Shown here piece after piece: positions 63,006-64,000 of a stretch of 64,000 nucleotides of DNA; the first letter of the stretch is position 1; every line of letters starts with the position of its first letter. The stretch lies in assembly GCA_016209015.1 (NCBI GenBank), contig JACQWY010000002.1, positions 1-64,000 on the forward strand, in the 5' to 3' direction. The translations under genes and the position numbers were made by a program. Below the pieces are notes generated by a model, which was not told where the DNA came from, did not search any database, and worked only from the letters and a program-made list of their open reading frames with translations. The stretch is from Gammaproteobacteria bacterium. GTDB taxonomy: Bacteria > Pseudomonadota > Gammaproteobacteria > Ga0077536.

Positions 63006-64000
63006 GCGGCGAGGACCTCACGCGCGCGCGGACGATCCACGGCGTGCTCGCTCGCCAGGCGCAGCGCTACGGCGATCGCACGTTCTTCTGGTTCAGGGAG
63101 CGGTCGTTCAGTTATCGCGATTTCGACCGCGAATCCGATCGCGTCGCCGCCGGCCTGCAGGCGCTCGGGATCGGCAAGGGCGACAAGGTCGGCCTCATGA
63201 TGGGCAACCGGCCGGAGTATCTCTTCGTGTGGTTCGGGCTCTCGAAGCTCGGCGCGGTGGAGGTGCCGCTGAATACCGCGCATCGCGGCGACCTCCTGAC
63301 CTACATGCTCGAGCTCGCGGACTGCAGGCTCGTGGTGTGCGAGGCGGAGTTTCTCGATCGCTTAGGCCCCGTGCTCGGCAATGTGCCGAAGCTCGAGCGG
63401 CTCGTGGTCCTCGGCGACGTACCGGCCGGGCTCGCGAAGCCGGCACTCGTCTACGAGGCCTGCATGGCGAACGACGGCGTATATGCCGCCGTCGACGTGC
63501 GCTGGTCGGATCCGTTCGCGATTCTCTTCACGTCCGGCACGACGGGCCCGAGCAAGGGCAGCCTCATGCCGCAGAACTACGCGCTCTTCATGGGCGAGGT
63601 CGTGAGCCGTTCGATGGCGTACACCGAGGACGATCGGCTCTACAACGTGCTGCCGCTCTTCCACGGCAACGCCCAACTCCTCTCGACGATGGCGGCGCTC
63701 GTCAGCGGCGCGCAGATGGTGCTCGGCGAGCGCTTCTCGGCGAGCGAGTTCTGGCCGGACGTGAAGAAATACGGCTGCACGGAGTTCAACTACATCGGCG
63801 GCATCCTGCCCATCCTGCTGAAGGCCGAGCCGCGGCCGGACGACGCGGCGAATCCGCTCCGCGTGATGATGGGCGCGGGCGCGGCGAAGGATATCTTCCT
63901 CGCGTTCGAGGCGCGCTTCGGCGTGAAGCTCGTCGAGGGCTACGGCATGAGCGAGATCGGCCTGCCGCTCATGAACCGCGTGGACGGCGAGCGCGTGCCG
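63002..64000 (+). CDS. AMP-forming acyl-CoA synthetase (partial)
   Basis: AMP-dependent ligase (333 residues visible, cut by the window edge). The P-loop motif LFTSGTTGPSKGSLMP, the A5-type motif VEGYGMSEIG and LFHGNAQLLST are present. In the acetophenone pathway the carboxylase product (benzoylacetate) is activated by a dedicated CoA ligase encoded next to it; this gene is in the equivalent place. ATGA overlap with the HyuB gene. Confidence 0.88.
   Translation, partial: MSGEDLTRARTIHGVLARQAQRYGDRTFFWFRERSFSYRDFDRESDRVAAGLQALGIGKGDKVGLMMGNRPEYLFVWFGLSKLGAVEVPLNTAHRGDLLTYMLELADCRLVVCEAEFLDRLGPVLGNVPKLERLVVLGDVPAGLAKPALVYEACMANDGVYAAVDVRWSDPFAILFTSGTTGPSKGSLMPQNYALFMGEVVSRSMAYTEDDRLYNVLPLFHGNAQLLSTMAALVSGAQMVLGERFSASEFWPDVKKYGCTEFNYIGGILPILLKAEPRPDDAANPLRVMMGAGAAKDIFLAFEARFGVKLVEGYGMSEIGLPLMNRVDGERVP

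Overview
The window is high-GC DNA from a Gammaproteobacterium. It carries the conserved block fmdB-aspS-nadA-yebC-ruvCAB-ybgC-tolQRAB-pal on the minus strand (1-11 kb) and a tRNA-Lys almost identical to the E. coli gene. The accessory content (MalT-type LuxR regulator, luciferase-like oxidoreductases, Baeyer-Villiger monooxygenase, PEP-CTERM proteins) would suit a deep-branching environmental lineage such as Nevskiales or Steroidobacterales. That placement is inference.

Layout. 1-11.1 kb: housekeeping block. 11.3-14.3 kb: tRNA-Lys(UUU) and a poly-HAMP chemoreceptor with a candidate sigma-28 promoter. 14.4-21.8 kb: oxidative metabolism genes (ABM monooxygenase, two luciferase-like oxidoreductases, a Baeyer-Villiger monooxygenase) and a 900-residue MalT-type regulator. 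21.9-24.0 kb: a two-gene RiPP locus, a Nif11-type precursor peptide followed by a PoyD-like radical SAM epimerase, with a perfect CRP-type site at class II spacing. 24-31.6 kb: an operon of a periplasmic binding protein, a 1462-residue hybrid kinase/phosphorelay/GGDEF/EAL protein and a TonB-dependent receptor. 31.7-34.8 kb: fatty acid desaturase, decayed metallo-beta-lactamase-fold gene, paired two-hairpin repeats, MetX-like hydrolase, short TetR regulator.

34.9-49.0 kb is the most interesting part. Nine intergenic sites carry 7-bp GTCA-type repeats spaced 11 bp apart, the layout of PhoB (Pho box) sites. They precede a PhoX-like PEP-CTERM protein, a glycosyltransferase, an operon of an OlsF-like ornithine-lipid synthase, a PlcP-like phosphoesterase and a second glycosyltransferase, a phytase-esterase-like PEP-CTERM protein, another PEP-CTERM protein and several small unknown genes. 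Together they look like a phosphate-starvation island: phospholipid is broken down and replaced by ornithine lipid and glycolipid, while exosortase-sorted surface phosphatases scavenge phosphate.

49-64 kb: HrpB helicase, a HicAB pair whose toxin lacks the catalytic His, a third luciferase-like oxidoreductase, a Tat-exported histone-deacetylase-fold protein, and a six-gene operon that resembles acetophenone carboxylase (five subunits) plus its CoA ligase; the last gene runs off the window. No CRISPR array, rRNA, complete insertion sequence or prophage was seen.
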